Source of the DNA: Pseudoxanthomonas jiangsuensis
GTDB taxonomy: Bacteria > Pseudomonadota > Gammaproteobacteria > Xanthomonadales > Xanthomonadaceae
Direction of reading: 5' to 3'
Assembly (NCBI RefSeq): GCF_010093185.1
Contig: NZ_PDWL01000003.1
Location: 124,001-188,000, forward strand
DNA length: 64,000 nt
A program made the position numbers and the translations under genes. Numbering within the stretch: position 1 is the stretch's first letter; each line of letters begins with the position of its first letter. The notes beneath the pieces were generated by a model, which saw only the letters and a list, made by a program, of their open reading frames with translations, made no database searches and had not been told where the DNA came from. Shown piece by piece: positions 44,941-53,272 of the stretch.

Positions 44941-45861
44941 ATGGCAGGCAGCGGCGATTCGACCCGGGCGATCTTCTTCGCGCTCGGCGCCAATTTCGCG
45001 ATCGCGGTGGCCAAGGGCGTGGCCGCCTTCGTCACCGGCTCGGGGGCGATGCTGGCCGAGACCGTGCACTCGCTGGCCGACTGCGGCAACCAATTGCTCC
45101 TTTTGCTGGGCCTGCGCCAGGCGCGGCGCCCGGTGTCGGCGGAGTATCCGCTGGGCTACGGCCGGGCGATCTATTTCTGGTCGTTCCTGGTGGCGGTGAT
45201 GCTGTTCAGCGTGGGCGGCATGTTCTCGGTCTACGAGGGCGTGCACAAGCTGCAGCATCCCGAGCCCCTGCAGCAGTGGTGGTGGGCGGTCGGGGTGCTG
45301 GTGTTCGCGATCGTGGCCGAGGCGGTGTCGATGCGCGCCTGCCTGCAGGAAGTGAACAAGGCGCGCGGCTCGCGCAGCCTGTGGCAGTGGTTCCGCGAGA
45401 GCCGCCAGGCCGAGCTGGTGGTGATCTTCGGCGAGGACCTGGCGGCCCTGCTGGGCCTGGTGTTCGCGCTGGCGGCGATCCTGCTGGCGGTGGCCACCGG
45501 CAATCCGATGTGGGACGCGCTGGGCACCATCGGCATCGGCGTGTTGCTGATCGTGATCGCGGTGCTGGTGGCGATCGAGGTCAAGGCGATGCTGATCGGG
45601 CAGAGCGTGGATCCGCTGCTGCAGGCGCAGATCCGCCAGTTCCTGGTGGAGCGCCCGGAAATCGCCGAGCTGCTGCACCTGATCACCCTGCAGCAGGGCA
45701 ACGAGGTGCTGGTGTCGATCCACGCCCGGATGCACCAGGTCCGCGACGGCGAGGCGATGCTGCGCGAGATCGACCAGGTGGAGCGGGCGCTGAAGGCGCA
45801 GTTCCCGGTGGTGCGCTGGAGCTTCTTCGAACCGGAGGGTGCGGAGCCGGCGCCGGTCTGA
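44941..45861 (+). CDS. Cation diffusion facilitator family transporter
   Basis: A 306-residue inner-membrane metal exporter. The first metal motif HSLADCGNQ lies near residue 42 and the second GEDLAALLG near 160; in canonical members the motifs are HxxxD pairs, and here the second site has Glu-Asp (GEDLA), as in the subgroup lacking His. Six spans are predicted. The C-terminal cytoplasmic domain (LLHLITLQQGNEVLVSIHAR) is present. The cation could be Zn, Fe or Mn; the ligands do not settle it. A TAGACT -10-like box at 44905-44910 precedes it. It is divergent from the GNAT gene. Confidence 0.9.
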   Translation: MAGSGDSTRAIFFALGANFAIAVAKGVAAFVTGSGAMLAETVHSLADCGNQLLLLLGLRQARRPVSAEYPLGYGRAIYFWSFLVAVMLFSVGGMFSVYEGVHKLQHPEPLQQWWWAVGVLVFAIVAEAVSMRACLQEVNKARGSRSLWQWFRESRQAELVVIFGEDLAALLGLVFALAAILLAVATGNPMWDALGTIGIGVLLIVIAVLVAIEVKAMLIGQSVDPLLQAQIRQFLVERPEIAELLHLITLQQGNEVLVSIHARMHQVRDGEAMLREIDQVERALKAQFPVVRWSFFEPEGAEPAPV

Positions 45862-46096
45862 GGCGGTTGGCGGGGGCATTTCCAGCGACTGCAACGGGCA
45901 CAAGCCAAGGCAACGGCAAAAGCATCGGCTTTGGCTGTCCTCGGGCTGAGCCGTGGCGAACCGGCCGTGTCGTGGCCGCTCGGGCGCACGTCCGTGTGCG
46001 CACTCGCTACCGCGGCCATCCTTGGCCGCTGCCCCAACACAACCGATTCGCCGCGTCTTCCGCGCGCAGTGAGTCCAAGACTTCTATCGACCCGTC

Positions 46097-46116
46097 GTCC
46101 CGGCGAACGCCGGGAC
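46097..46116. repeat. GTCCCGGC-GAAC-GCCGGGAC hairpin repeat
   Basis: A perfect 8-bp stem with a GAAC loop, followed by CCAGCG. It resembles the dispersed TTCCCGCGAAAGCGGGAATCC-type intergenic repeats of xanthomonads; a remnant of a related sequence lies near 12728-12742. Confidence 0.65.
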
Positions 46117-46223
46117 CCAGCGCCTTTGCTCTTTGCGCTGTCGTGCTCCAGCGCCACGCACACACGCTCCGGCTTTTCGCGCGGGCCTGCAGAAGCGGAA
46201 ACCCCACCGCCGCAGAGGCCGTG

Positions 46224-46321
46224 GTTCCCTGGGCATGTGGCGCCAGTGGAACATGGATGTGCCACGGCCCCGAGTAAAGGCAGGATGCCGTCCCGAGGGG
46301 GGCGCCACATGCCCAGGGAAC
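46224..46321. repeat. 21-bp perfect inverted repeat with internal hairpin
   Basis: Arms 46224-46244 and 46301-46321 (GTTCCCTGGGCATGTGGCGC plus C, and its complement) enclose 56 bp. The loop contains CCCC...GGGG around a small GGCA-GGA-TGCC hairpin. It may be an intergenic element or a structured RNA; the sequence differs from the 12757-13057 pair, although AGTAAAGG is shared. Confidence 0.7.
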
Positions 46322-46406
46322 GGCGGCCCCATCCGAAGCCGACGCTTTTCGCATTTGCCCTCTGCCGTCGCGGCGGCCACGTCATCACATGGCCCCGCCA
46401 TCCCGG

Positions 46407-47267
46407 CTAACCGCCTTCGCGCTGCAACCACTCCAGCCGGGTCGAGGCGCCGGCCTCGCCCAGGGTCTTTTGCAGGAACGGCAACGCCGGCGCGATCGCC
46501 TCGTCCAGCTTCCAGGGCGGATTGAGGATGGCCATGCCGCTGCCGTTGAGGCGCAGGGACGAGTCGTCCGGCCGGACCAGCAGCTCGGCCAGCAGGGACG
46601 AACGCACCGGCAGGCCTTCGAGCTTGCGGAAGAACGGTTGCAGGCTGCGCCTCTGCTTGACCGGATACCAGATCGCGCAGGTCGCCTGCGGCCAGCGCTC
46701 CAGCGCCTCGCGCACCGCCTGCGCCACTACCGGATACTCCGCCTCCTGCGCCTCGTACGGCGGATCGATGAGGACCAGGCCGCGCGCATAGCGCACCCCG
46801 TCCACCTTCGGCGGCAGCAGGGCCCGCACCGCCGCGTAGCCGTCGCGCGCATGCACCGCCACCCGCGCATCGTGGGCGAAGAGCGCCTTCAGCGCCGCCG
46901 CCTCCTCCGGCTGCAGCTCGCAGGCGGCCAGCCGGTCCTGCGGGCGCATCGCCTGCGCGGTCAGCAGGGGCGAACCGGGGTAGGCCAGCAGGGCCCCGAC
47001 CGGGTTGGCGGCCGCCACCGCCCGCAGGTAGCGCGCCACCACGTCCGGCACGTTCGCCAGCCCGGCCAGCGGCAGGATTCCGCTGGTGGCCTCGCCGGTG
47101 CGCCCGGCCGCCTCACCCTGCAGCAGGTAGCGGCCGCGGCCGGCATGGGTGTCCAGGACGAAGAACGGGCTGTCCTTGCGTTGCAGCGCGTCGATCACCG
47201 CCAGCAGGACGATGTGCTTGAGCACGTCGGCATGGTTGCCGGCGTGGAAGGCGTGGCGGTAGTTCAT
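46407..47267 (-). CDS. rlmJ: 23S rRNA (adenine(2030)-N6)-methyltransferase
   Basis: A 286-residue methyltransferase. The family N-terminus MNYRHAFHAGNHADVLKHIV is intact, the SAM site appears as FFVLDTHAGRGRYLL near residue 37, and the catalytic motif as LVLIDPPYEAQEAEYP near 165. It modifies A2030 of 23S rRNA on naked RNA. The length fits (about 280). A TATGCT -10 on the minus strand (47274-47279) stands 6 nt from the ATG, predicting a leaderless message. It is divergent from creB with only 46 bp between start codons. Confidence 0.95.
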   Translation of the reverse strand: MNYRHAFHAGNHADVLKHIVLLAVIDALQRKDSPFFVLDTHAGRGRYLLQGEAAGRTGEATSGILPLAGLANVPDVVARYLRAVAAANPVGALLAYPGSPLLTAQAMRPQDRLAACELQPEEAAALKALFAHDARVAVHARDGYAAVRALLPPKVDGVRYARGLVLIDPPYEAQEAEYPVVAQAVREALERWPQATCAIWYPVKQRRSLQPFFRKLEGLPVRSSLLAELLVRPDDSSLRLNGSGMAILNPPWKLDEAIAPALPFLQKTLGEAGASTRLEWLQREGG

Positions 47268-47273
47268 GGCGGC

Positions 47274-47307
47274 AGCATAGCCGCCGCCGCGGGGGCCCGA
47301 CTATGCT
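47274..47307. promoter_or_regulatory. Divergent leaderless-type promoters of rlmJ and creB
   Basis: TATGCT occurs on each strand (47302-47307 plus, 47274-47279 minus), exactly 6 nt before the creB GTG and the rlmJ ATG. Transcripts would start at or next to the start codons. No Shine-Dalgarno is present in either 6-nt gap. Confidence 0.55.
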
Positions 47308-47313
47308 TGCGCG

Positions 47314-48030
47314 GTGACCGCCACGCCGCCACCACTGATCCTGGTCGTCGAAGACGAGCCGGCCATCGCCGACACCCTGCTGTACGCGCTGCGCAGCGAC
47401 GGCCTGGCGGCCGAGCATTGCCTGCTCGGCGCCGAGGCGCTGGCGCGGGTGCGCGCCGGCGGGGTGGACGTGCTGGTGCTGGACGTGGGCCTGCCCGACC
47501 TCAACGGCTTCGAGGTGTGCCGGCGGCTGCGCGCCTTCAGCCCGCTGCCGGTGATCTTCCTGACCGCGCGCAACGAGGAGATCGACCGCGTGCTCGGCCT
47601 GGAGCTGGGCGCGGACGACTACGTGGCCAAACCGTTCTCGCCGCGGGAGATGGTGGCCCGGGTGCGGGCGCGGCTGCGGCGGGCGCAGCCCGCGGCCGCG
47701 CCGGCGCCGGTGGACGCCGCGGACGGGCAGGACTGGCGGGTGCGCGGCGAATTCGCGGTGGACCATGAAGGCCACCGGATCCGCTACCGCGGCCGCCTGC
47801 TCGAGCTGACCCGCTACGAGTACGCGGTGCTGGAAGCCCTTTTGCAGCGTCCCGGTGCGATCCTCAGCCGCGCCCAGCTGATGGACCGCGGTTGGGACAG
47901 CGCAGCCGACAGCGGCGACCGCACCGTCGACACCCACGTCAAGACGCTGCGGGCCAAGCTGCGCGCGGCCGGCGCCGAACCGGACCCGATCCGCACCCAC
48001 CGCGGCCTCGGCTACGCGATCGAGGCCTGA
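47314..48030 (+). CDS. creB: CreB response regulator, OmpR family
   Basis: A 238-residue regulator. The receiver domain has the acidic pair VVEDEPAI, the phosphoacceptor Asp near residue 57 (VLDVGLPDLNG), Thr in LTAR and Lys in YVAKPFS. The OmpR-type winged helix (LELTRYEYAVLEALLQRPGA; DRTVDTHVKTLRAKLR) fills residues 145-235. It begins with GTG at 47314, apparently leaderless. The creC ATG follows the stop directly. In E. coli and Aeromonas CreB activates genes with a TTCACnnnnnnTTCAC tag; such a site occurs before creD here. Confidence 0.93.
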   Translation: MTATPPPLILVVEDEPAIADTLLYALRSDGLAAEHCLLGAEALARVRAGGVDVLVLDVGLPDLNGFEVCRRLRAFSPLPVIFLTARNEEIDRVLGLELGADDYVAKPFSPREMVARVRARLRRAQPAAAPAPVDAADGQDWRVRGEFAVDHEGHRIRYRGRLLELTRYEYAVLEALLQRPGAILSRAQLMDRGWDSAADSGDRTVDTHVKTLRAKLRAAGAEPDPIRTHRGLGYAIEA

Positions 48031-49464
48031 ATGCGCCTGGGCCTGCGCCTGTTCCTGGGCTTCTTCCTGATCGTCGGCCTGGCCGCGTTCTTCGTGATGC
48101 GGGTGTTCGTCGACGAGGTCAAGCCGGGCGTGCGCCAGGCGATGGAATCGACCCTGGTCGACACCGCCAACGCGCTGGCGGTGCTGGCCGCGCCGGACCT
48201 GGCGGCGGGCCGGATCGGCGACGGCCGCTTCGCCGCGGCCCTGGCCTCGCTGCGCCAGCGCGATCCCGGCGCGACGATCTGGCGCTTCCCCCAGCGCAGC
48301 ATCGAGTTCCGGGTGACCGTCACCGATGCCCGCGGGATCGTGGTGTTCGATTCGGAGGGCCGCGACCTGGGCCGCGACAACTCGCGCTGGAACGACGTCT
48401 ACCGCACCCTGCGCGGCGAGTACGGCGCGCGCTCCAGCCCGGAGACGCCGGGCGACGGCACCCGCACGGTGATGCACGTGGCCGCGCCGGTGTTGGCCCC
48501 GGACGATCCGCGGCGGCTGATCGGGGTGCTGACGGTGGCCCGGCCCAACCGCAGCATCGAGCCGTTCATCCAGGCCAGCCAGCGCGAGATCCTGCGCCAG
48601 GGCGCCTGGCTGATCGGCCTGTCGGCGCTGGTCGGCATCGGGATGACGGCGTGGCTGGCGCGCCGGATCGGCCGCCTGAACCGATATGCCCAGGCAGTGG
48701 CCGCCGGCGATCCGGTGCCGCCGCCGCCGCGCCGGCGCGACGAGCTCGGCGAGCTGGGCCAGGCGCTGGAGGACATGCGCCGCAAGCTGGAGGGCAAGGC
48801 CTACGTGGAGCAGTACGTGCAGTCGCTGACCCACGAGATGAAGAGCCCGCTGGCGGCGATCCGCGGCGCCGCCGAGCTGTTGCAGGAGCCCTTGCCGGAG
48901 GCCGATCGCCAGCGTTTCGCCGGCAGCATCCGCGAGCAGCAGCAAAGGCTGACCGAGACCATCGACAAGCTGCTGGCGCTGGCCGAGGTGGAGCAGCACG
49001 GCTGGCTGCAGAGGCGCGAGCCGGTGGACCTGGCGGCGCTGCTGGGCGAGGCCGCGGCGGCGGTGGAACCGCGGCTGGCAGGTACGGGCTTGAGCCTACG
49101 GGTCGAGGGGACGCAGGCGCCCTTGCAGGTACAGGGCGACGCGTTCCTGTTGCGCCAGGCGCTGGCGAACCTGCTGGACAACGCGATCGGGTTCTCGCCG
49201 GCGGGCGGGGAGATCGTGCTGGCGCTGGAGCGCGACGAGGCCGGCGCGAGGGTGCTGGTGCGCGACGCCGGGCCGGGTGTGCCGGAGTACGCGGCGGAGC
49301 GGGTGTTCGAGCGCTTCTATTCTTTGCCGCGGCCGGCGGCGCCGCGCAGTTCGGGCCTGGGCCTGCCGTTCGTGCGCGAGGTGGCGCGGCTGCACGGCGG
49401 CGAGGCCTGGCTGGGCAACCGCGCCGGCGGCGGCGCCGAAGCCGGCATCTCGCTGCCCCTGTAG
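48031..49464 (+). CDS. creC: CreC sensor histidine kinase
   Basis: A 477-residue kinase. The first span (LRLFLGFFLIVGLAAFFVMR) is followed by a periplasmic sensor of about 155 residues (EVKPGVRQAMESTLVDTANA...) and a second span near 190 (AWLIGLSALVGIGMTAWLA), then HAMP, the H-box SLTHEMKSPLAAIRGAAELL with His near 268, an N-box LANLLDNAIGFSP, and G-boxes (VRDAGPGVPE; SSGLGLPFVREVARLHGG). CreC responds to envelope or metabolic state; the signal is not settled. It starts immediately after creB, so the two are one unit. Confidence 0.94.
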   Translation: MRLGLRLFLGFFLIVGLAAFFVMRVFVDEVKPGVRQAMESTLVDTANALAVLAAPDLAAGRIGDGRFAAALASLRQRDPGATIWRFPQRSIEFRVTVTDARGIVVFDSEGRDLGRDNSRWNDVYRTLRGEYGARSSPETPGDGTRTVMHVAAPVLAPDDPRRLIGVLTVARPNRSIEPFIQASQREILRQGAWLIGLSALVGIGMTAWLARRIGRLNRYAQAVAAGDPVPPPPRRRDELGELGQALEDMRRKLEGKAYVEQYVQSLTHEMKSPLAAIRGAAELLQEPLPEADRQRFAGSIREQQQRLTETIDKLLALAEVEQHGWLQRREPVDLAALLGEAAAAVEPRLAGTGLSLRVEGTQAPLQVQGDAFLLRQALANLLDNAIGFSPAGGEIVLALERDEAGARVLVRDAGPGVPEYAAERVFERFYSLPRPAAPRSSGLGLPFVREVARLHGGEAWLGNRAGGGAEAGISLPL

Positions 49465-49471
49465 GGGCCAC

Positions 49472-49487
49472 TTCACCCCCGCTTCAA
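49472..49487 (+). promoter_or_regulatory. cre-tag-like CreB-binding site before creD
   Basis: TTCAC-CCCCGC-TTCAA matches TTCAC-N6-TTCAC with one mismatch, 68 bp upstream of the creD ATG and just after the creC stop. It is the position expected for CreB activation of creD. Confidence 0.65.
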
Positions 49488-49554
49488 ATTCGATCCGCAC
49501 CCGCCCCACGCGGCGGTCGCAGCATGCGCTCCGGTTCCCAACCGGATCGAGACC

Positions 49555-50928
49555 ATGAAATCCCTGCGATTGCTGTTGCGCTTCCTCACCGTCGGCGGCC
49601 TGGTGCTGTTGCTGCTGATTCCCCTGCTGATGATCCGCGGCCTGATCCACGACCGCGAGCAGTACCGCGCCCAGGCCGTGGAGCGGGTGGCGCAGAGCAT
49701 GGCCGGACCGCAGCAGCTGGTCGGCCCTTTGCGGGTGGTGCCCTGGAAGGGCAGTCGCCGGGTCAATGTGGCCGGCGAGGACGGCCGGATCGAAGCGCGC
49801 CAGGAACTGGTGGAGGGTTACCTGCTGCAGGCGCCCTCGCGGCTGGACGCGGGCGGCGCGATCGTGCCGGACGTGCGCCGGATCGGGCTGTACGACGTGC
49901 GCGTGTTCCAGTGGCAGGGGCAGGTGGACGCGCAGTTCGGGCCGATGGAACTGCCGCGCGTGGACGGACGCGAGTACGGCGAGCCGTACCTGGTGCTGGG
50001 CCTGGGTGACGTGCGCGGGCTGGTCGGCACGCCCTCGCTGCAGGCCGACGGCAGGGCCCTGGAGCTGCAGCCGGGGGCGATGGCGCTGGAAGGCAAGATG
50101 CACGGGGTCCACGCGCGGCTGCCTTCGGGCGACGGCGCGGAGGCGCCGGCACGGGCGCTGGAGGCGAGCCGCATCGCCCTGAAGATGACACTGGCCGGGA
50201 CCCAGTCGCTGGACATCGTGCCGGTGGCCGACAGCAACCACATCGCGCTGCAGTCCAGCTGGCCGCATCCGCTGTTCGGCGGGCGCTTCCTGCCGAACGA
50301 GCGCAGCATCGACGCCGGCGGCTTCCGCGCGGCCTGGAACATCTCCTCGCTGGCCAGCGCAGCGCAGACCCAGCTGCAGGCCGGCGACCTCCGCCTGGCG
50401 CGGCCGGCCGGCGGCGGCTCCGGATACGACGGCGACGTGGCCGGGATCGACAGCGTGCAGCTGAGCCTGGTCGATCCGGTGGACGTGTATACCCAGGCCG
50501 ACCGCGCCAGCAAGTACGGGATCCTGTTCGTGGTCCTGACCTTCGTCGGCTTCGCCCTGTTCGAACTGGTCAAGCGGCTGCGCATCCATCCCCTGCAGTA
50601 CCTCCTGGTGGGCCTGGCGCTGGCGATCTTCTTCCTGCTGCTGCTGGGCCTGTCCGAGCACGTGGCGTTCTGGCGCGCGTACGCGGTCTCGGCCGCGGCC
50701 TGCATCGGGCTGCAGTTCGTGTACCTGTCGGGGGTGCTCAAGAGCTGGTGGCGGGCCGGTGCGTTCGCGGTCGCCCTGACCGCTTTGTACGGCGCGCTCT
50801 ACAGCCTGCTGGTGTCGGAGGACAACGCGCTGCTGATGGGCTCCCTGCTGCTGTTCGGAGTGCTGGCCGGGATCATGTGGGTCACCCGCCGGATCGACTG
50901 GTACGAGCGGGCGGCGCAGCTGGGCTGA
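49555..50928 (+). CDS. creD: CreD inner-membrane protein
   Basis: A 457-residue membrane protein. One N-terminal span (FLTVGGLVLLLLIPLLMIRG) is followed by a large periplasmic domain (residues about 35-310, including YDVRVFQWQGQVDAQF), then about five C-terminal spans (KYGILFVVLTFVGFALFELV; PLQYLLVGLALAIFFLLLLG; FAVALTALYGALYSLLVSED; LMGSLLLFGVLAGIMWVTRR). This layout and RRIDWYE at the end match CreD, which in E. coli affects envelope integrity and is controlled by CreBC. It is separated from creC by 90 bp with its own cre-tag-like site, so its expression depends on CreB activation at least in part. Confidence 0.93.
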   Translation: MKSLRLLLRFLTVGGLVLLLLIPLLMIRGLIHDREQYRAQAVERVAQSMAGPQQLVGPLRVVPWKGSRRVNVAGEDGRIEARQELVEGYLLQAPSRLDAGGAIVPDVRRIGLYDVRVFQWQGQVDAQFGPMELPRVDGREYGEPYLVLGLGDVRGLVGTPSLQADGRALELQPGAMALEGKMHGVHARLPSGDGAEAPARALEASRIALKMTLAGTQSLDIVPVADSNHIALQSSWPHPLFGGRFLPNERSIDAGGFRAAWNISSLASAAQTQLQAGDLRLARPAGGGSGYDGDVAGIDSVQLSLVDPVDVYTQADRASKYGILFVVLTFVGFALFELVKRLRIHPLQYLLVGLALAIFFLLLLGLSEHVAFWRAYAVSAAACIGLQFVYLSGVLKSWWRAGAFAVALTALYGALYSLLVSEDNALLMGSLLLFGVLAGIMWVTRRIDWYERAAQLG

Positions 50929-50954
50929 GCGGGCGCAGGCGAGGTTCGGCGCCA

Positions 50955-50991
50955 GGGAGGGCGCCGCACTTCCCGATCCTCGCGCCCTCCC
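50955..50991 (+). terminator. GC-rich hairpin after creD
   Basis: A 10-bp stem GGGAGGGCGC/GCGCCCTCCC (50955-50964 with 50982-50991), 26 bp past the stop. No T tract follows, so it is only a possible terminator or stabilising structure. Confidence 0.35.
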
Positions 50992-51067
50992 GGGGGGTGC
51001 GGCGCGGGATCGACGTGCTGCGGGCCGCCGCGTTCGGGAGGCGGCCGCGTCGTGTACGCACGCGGAG

Positions 51068-51766
51068 CTAGCGGATCAGGTCGCGCGCAGCGTGGTCGAA
51101 GCGTTCCAGCGCGGCCGGCGAATCGGGAGTGCGCCGCAGCGACTCCACCGCCGCCGCCAGGCGCCGGGCGCCGACCAGGCCGCAGCTGGCCTGCAGGCGA
51201 TGCAGGCGGGCGCGCAGCGAGGCGTCGTCGCCGCGGCGGGCGCTGTCCACGACCTCGGCGCGGGCGCCCGGCAGCTCGTCCAGGAACAGCCGGCGCAGGG
51301 CCTGGACGTTGGCCGGATCGTGGTTCAGCGCGGCCGCGGCGGCGGCGTTGTCCCAGTCGGGCAGGCCGCCGGATTCGGCCAGGGCGGCGCGTACCGCCGC
51401 GGCCAGTTCGGCGCTGGCCAGCGGCTTGACCAGGACCTCGCGGAAGCCGGCGCGCAATGCGCCGGCGCGCGAGCCGGGGTCGGCATCGGCGGTATGGGCA
51501 AGCGCCGGCGGCGGCTGCGGCCAGCGTTCGTGCAGGCGTTGCAGCAGCTCGGTGCCGGCGCCGTCGGGCAGGCTCAGGTCGATCAGCCACAGGTCGTGGC
51601 GGACGGCTTGGCCGCGGGCCAGGGCGCAGGCGAGGGTGGCGACCGCATCGACTTCGGCCGGCAAGGCCTCGAGCACGGCGCGGAAGTAGGCCTGGCTGAT
51701 CGTGTCGTCCTCGACCAGCAGGATCCGGGGGGCATTGGCGGGCGGTGTAGGAACGCGCGAACCCAT
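51068..51766 (-). CDS. Response regulator receiver fused to Hpt domain
   Basis: A 232-residue protein with a receiver domain (residues about 15-135: ILLVEDDTISQAYFRAVLEA, phosphoacceptor Asp near residue 65 in WLIDLSLPDG, Thr in HTADAD, Lys in EVLVKPLASA) joined to an Hpt-like four-helix domain with the candidate His in LHRLQASCGLVG near 197. There is no DNA-binding output, so it relays phosphate between a kinase and another regulator. The start at 51766 has AAGGAG 7 nt upstream; earlier in-frame starts lack one. It is divergent from rlmD. The cognate kinase is not in the window; creC is a plain kinase that needs no Hpt. Confidence 0.88.
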   Translation of the reverse strand: MGSRVPTPPANAPRILLVEDDTISQAYFRAVLEALPAEVDAVATLACALARGQAVRHDLWLIDLSLPDGAGTELLQRLHERWPQPPPALAHTADADPGSRAGALRAGFREVLVKPLASAELAAAVRAALAESGGLPDWDNAAAAAALNHDPANVQALRRLFLDELPGARAEVVDSARRGDDASLRARLHRLQASCGLVGARRLAAAVESLRRTPDSPAALERFDHAARDLIR

Positions 51767-51898
51767 TGGCTGACTCCTTGTCGGCTGGAACCATCCTAGC
51801 GCAGCCGGGCGGCGCGGCGCGCTAGTCGTCATGGCCGGGGCACCCGGCTTCCCGATCCGGGATAATGGCCGGCCTTTTCGCCCCGCAGCCCCCGCCAC

Positions 51899-53212
51899 GT
51901 GGCCCGACTCGACCGTACCCCGTTCCAGATCCAGATCCTCGACCTCAGCCACGACGGCCGCGGCGTGGCCCGCCTGCCTGACGGCAAGGCGGTGTTCGTC
52001 GCCGGCGCCCTGCCGGGCGAGACCGTGCTGGCCGAGCCGACCGCGCGCAGCCGCCGCTTCGACGAAGCGCGCACCCTGGAGGTGCTGGAGGCCGCGCCAG
52101 ACCGGGTGGCGCCGCGCTGCCCGCACTTCGGCACCTGCGGCGGCTGCGTGCTCCAGCACCTAGCCGAGGACAAACAGATCCTGGCCAAGCAGCAGGTCCT
52201 GCTGGAGAACCTGGAGCGGATCGGCAAGGTCGCGCCGGACCAGGTGCTGCCGCCGCTGACCGCCGCCAGCTGGGGCTACCGGCGCAAGGGCCGGTTCTCG
52301 GTGCGCCGGGTGAACAAGAAGGACAAGACCCTGGTCGGCTTCCGCGAGCAGGATCCGCGCTTCGTCGCCGAGCTGCGCGAGTGCCACACGGTGATCCCGG
52401 AGATCGGGATGAAGATCCAGGCGCTGGCCGAGCTGGTGGACGGGCTGCAGGCGCGCGAGCACATCCCGCAGATCGAGTTCATCGCCGGCGACGATGCGAT
52501 CGCGCTGACGGTGCGCCACCTGATGCCGCTGGGCGAAGCCGACCGCGCGGCGCTGGCCGCGTTCGGCCGCGAACAGGGCTTCGCCATCTTCCTGCAGCCC
52601 AAGGGCATCGACAGCGTGCATCCGCTGGAAGGCGAGGCGCCGGCGTTGTCGTTCCGGCTGCCGCAGTGGGACGTGGAGTTGGCGTTCGAGCCGCTGGACT
52701 TCATCCAGGTCAACGGCCGCCTCAACGCATCGATGATCGCGCGCACGCTGGAGCTGCTGGACCTGCGCCCGGAGCACCGGGTGCTGGACCTGTTCTGTGG
52801 ACTGGGCAACTTCACCCTGCCGCTGGCGCGGCAGGTGCGCGAGGTGGTGGGGGTGGAGGGCGACGCAGGGTTGGTGGCGCGGGCGCGGGCCAATGCGCAG
52901 CGCAACGGGCTGGGCAATGCGCAGTTCTTCGCCGCCGACCTGACCCAGGACCAGCGCGGGACGCCGTGGATGCGCCAGGGCTTCGACCGGCTTCTGCTGG
53001 ATCCGCCGCGCTCGGGCGCCGACGAGGTGCTCAAGCAGCTGCCTTTGCAGGACATCGGCACGATCGTGTACGTGAGCTGCCACCCGGGTTCGCTGGCGCG
53101 CGACGCGGGCTTCCTGGTCCACGAGCGCGGCTACAGCCTGGTGTCGGCCGGGGTGATGGACATGTTCCCGCACACCGCGCACGTGGAGAGCATCGCGCTG
53201 TTCCGGCGCTGA
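51899..53212 (+). CDS. rlmD: 23S rRNA (uracil(1939)-C5)-methyltransferase
   Basis: A 437-residue RumA-type enzyme. An N-terminal TRAM domain (residues 5-65; FQIQILDLSHDGRGVARL) precedes the [4Fe-4S] site CPHFGTCGGC (from about residue 74; the fourth Cys is in ECHT further on). The SAM motif is VLDLFCGLGNFTLPLA near 303, and the catalytic Cys is in VSCHPGS near 393 with the following base Glu in HTAHVESIALFRR. A GTG at 51899 is used; a GATAAT -10-like box lies at 51861-51866. The length is typical (about 430). Confidence 0.95.
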   Translation: MARLDRTPFQIQILDLSHDGRGVARLPDGKAVFVAGALPGETVLAEPTARSRRFDEARTLEVLEAAPDRVAPRCPHFGTCGGCVLQHLAEDKQILAKQQVLLENLERIGKVAPDQVLPPLTAASWGYRRKGRFSVRRVNKKDKTLVGFREQDPRFVAELRECHTVIPEIGMKIQALAELVDGLQAREHIPQIEFIAGDDAIALTVRHLMPLGEADRAALAAFGREQGFAIFLQPKGIDSVHPLEGEAPALSFRLPQWDVELAFEPLDFIQVNGRLNASMIARTLELLDLRPEHRVLDLFCGLGNFTLPLARQVREVVGVEGDAGLVARARANAQRNGLGNAQFFAADLTQDQRGTPWMRQGFDRLLLDPPRSGADEVLKQLPLQDIGTIVYVSCHPGSLARDAGFLVHERGYSLVSAGVMDMFPHTAHVESIALFRR

Positions 53213-53272
53213 GCGGCGGGCCTGCCGCTTCGCGGCGACCCCGTTCGAGGCTGCCGCTTCCTGCCTGCGGCC

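Larger units (their letters stand above)
45862..46406. other. 545-bp gene-free interval rich in nested palindromes
   Basis: No gene was found. It holds: AGCCAAGGC (45903-45911) with GCTTTGGCT (45928-45936); a nested pair GTGGCCGC (45972-45979)/GCGGCCAT (46012-46019) enclosing the 6-bp hairpin GCGCAC-GTCCGT-GTGCGC (45984-46001); an 8-bp hairpin at 46097-46116; and a 21-bp inverted repeat at 46224-46321. Short open frames here come from these repeats. Confidence 0.75.

Noticed and set aside
40952..45199. 1415-codon open frame opposite mfd and the GNAT gene
   Set aside because: The true genes on the other strand are unmistakable; the frame is a GC artefact.
50955..50991. Intrinsic terminator of creD
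   Set aside because: The hairpin is strong but has no T tract; kept only as a low-confidence structure.
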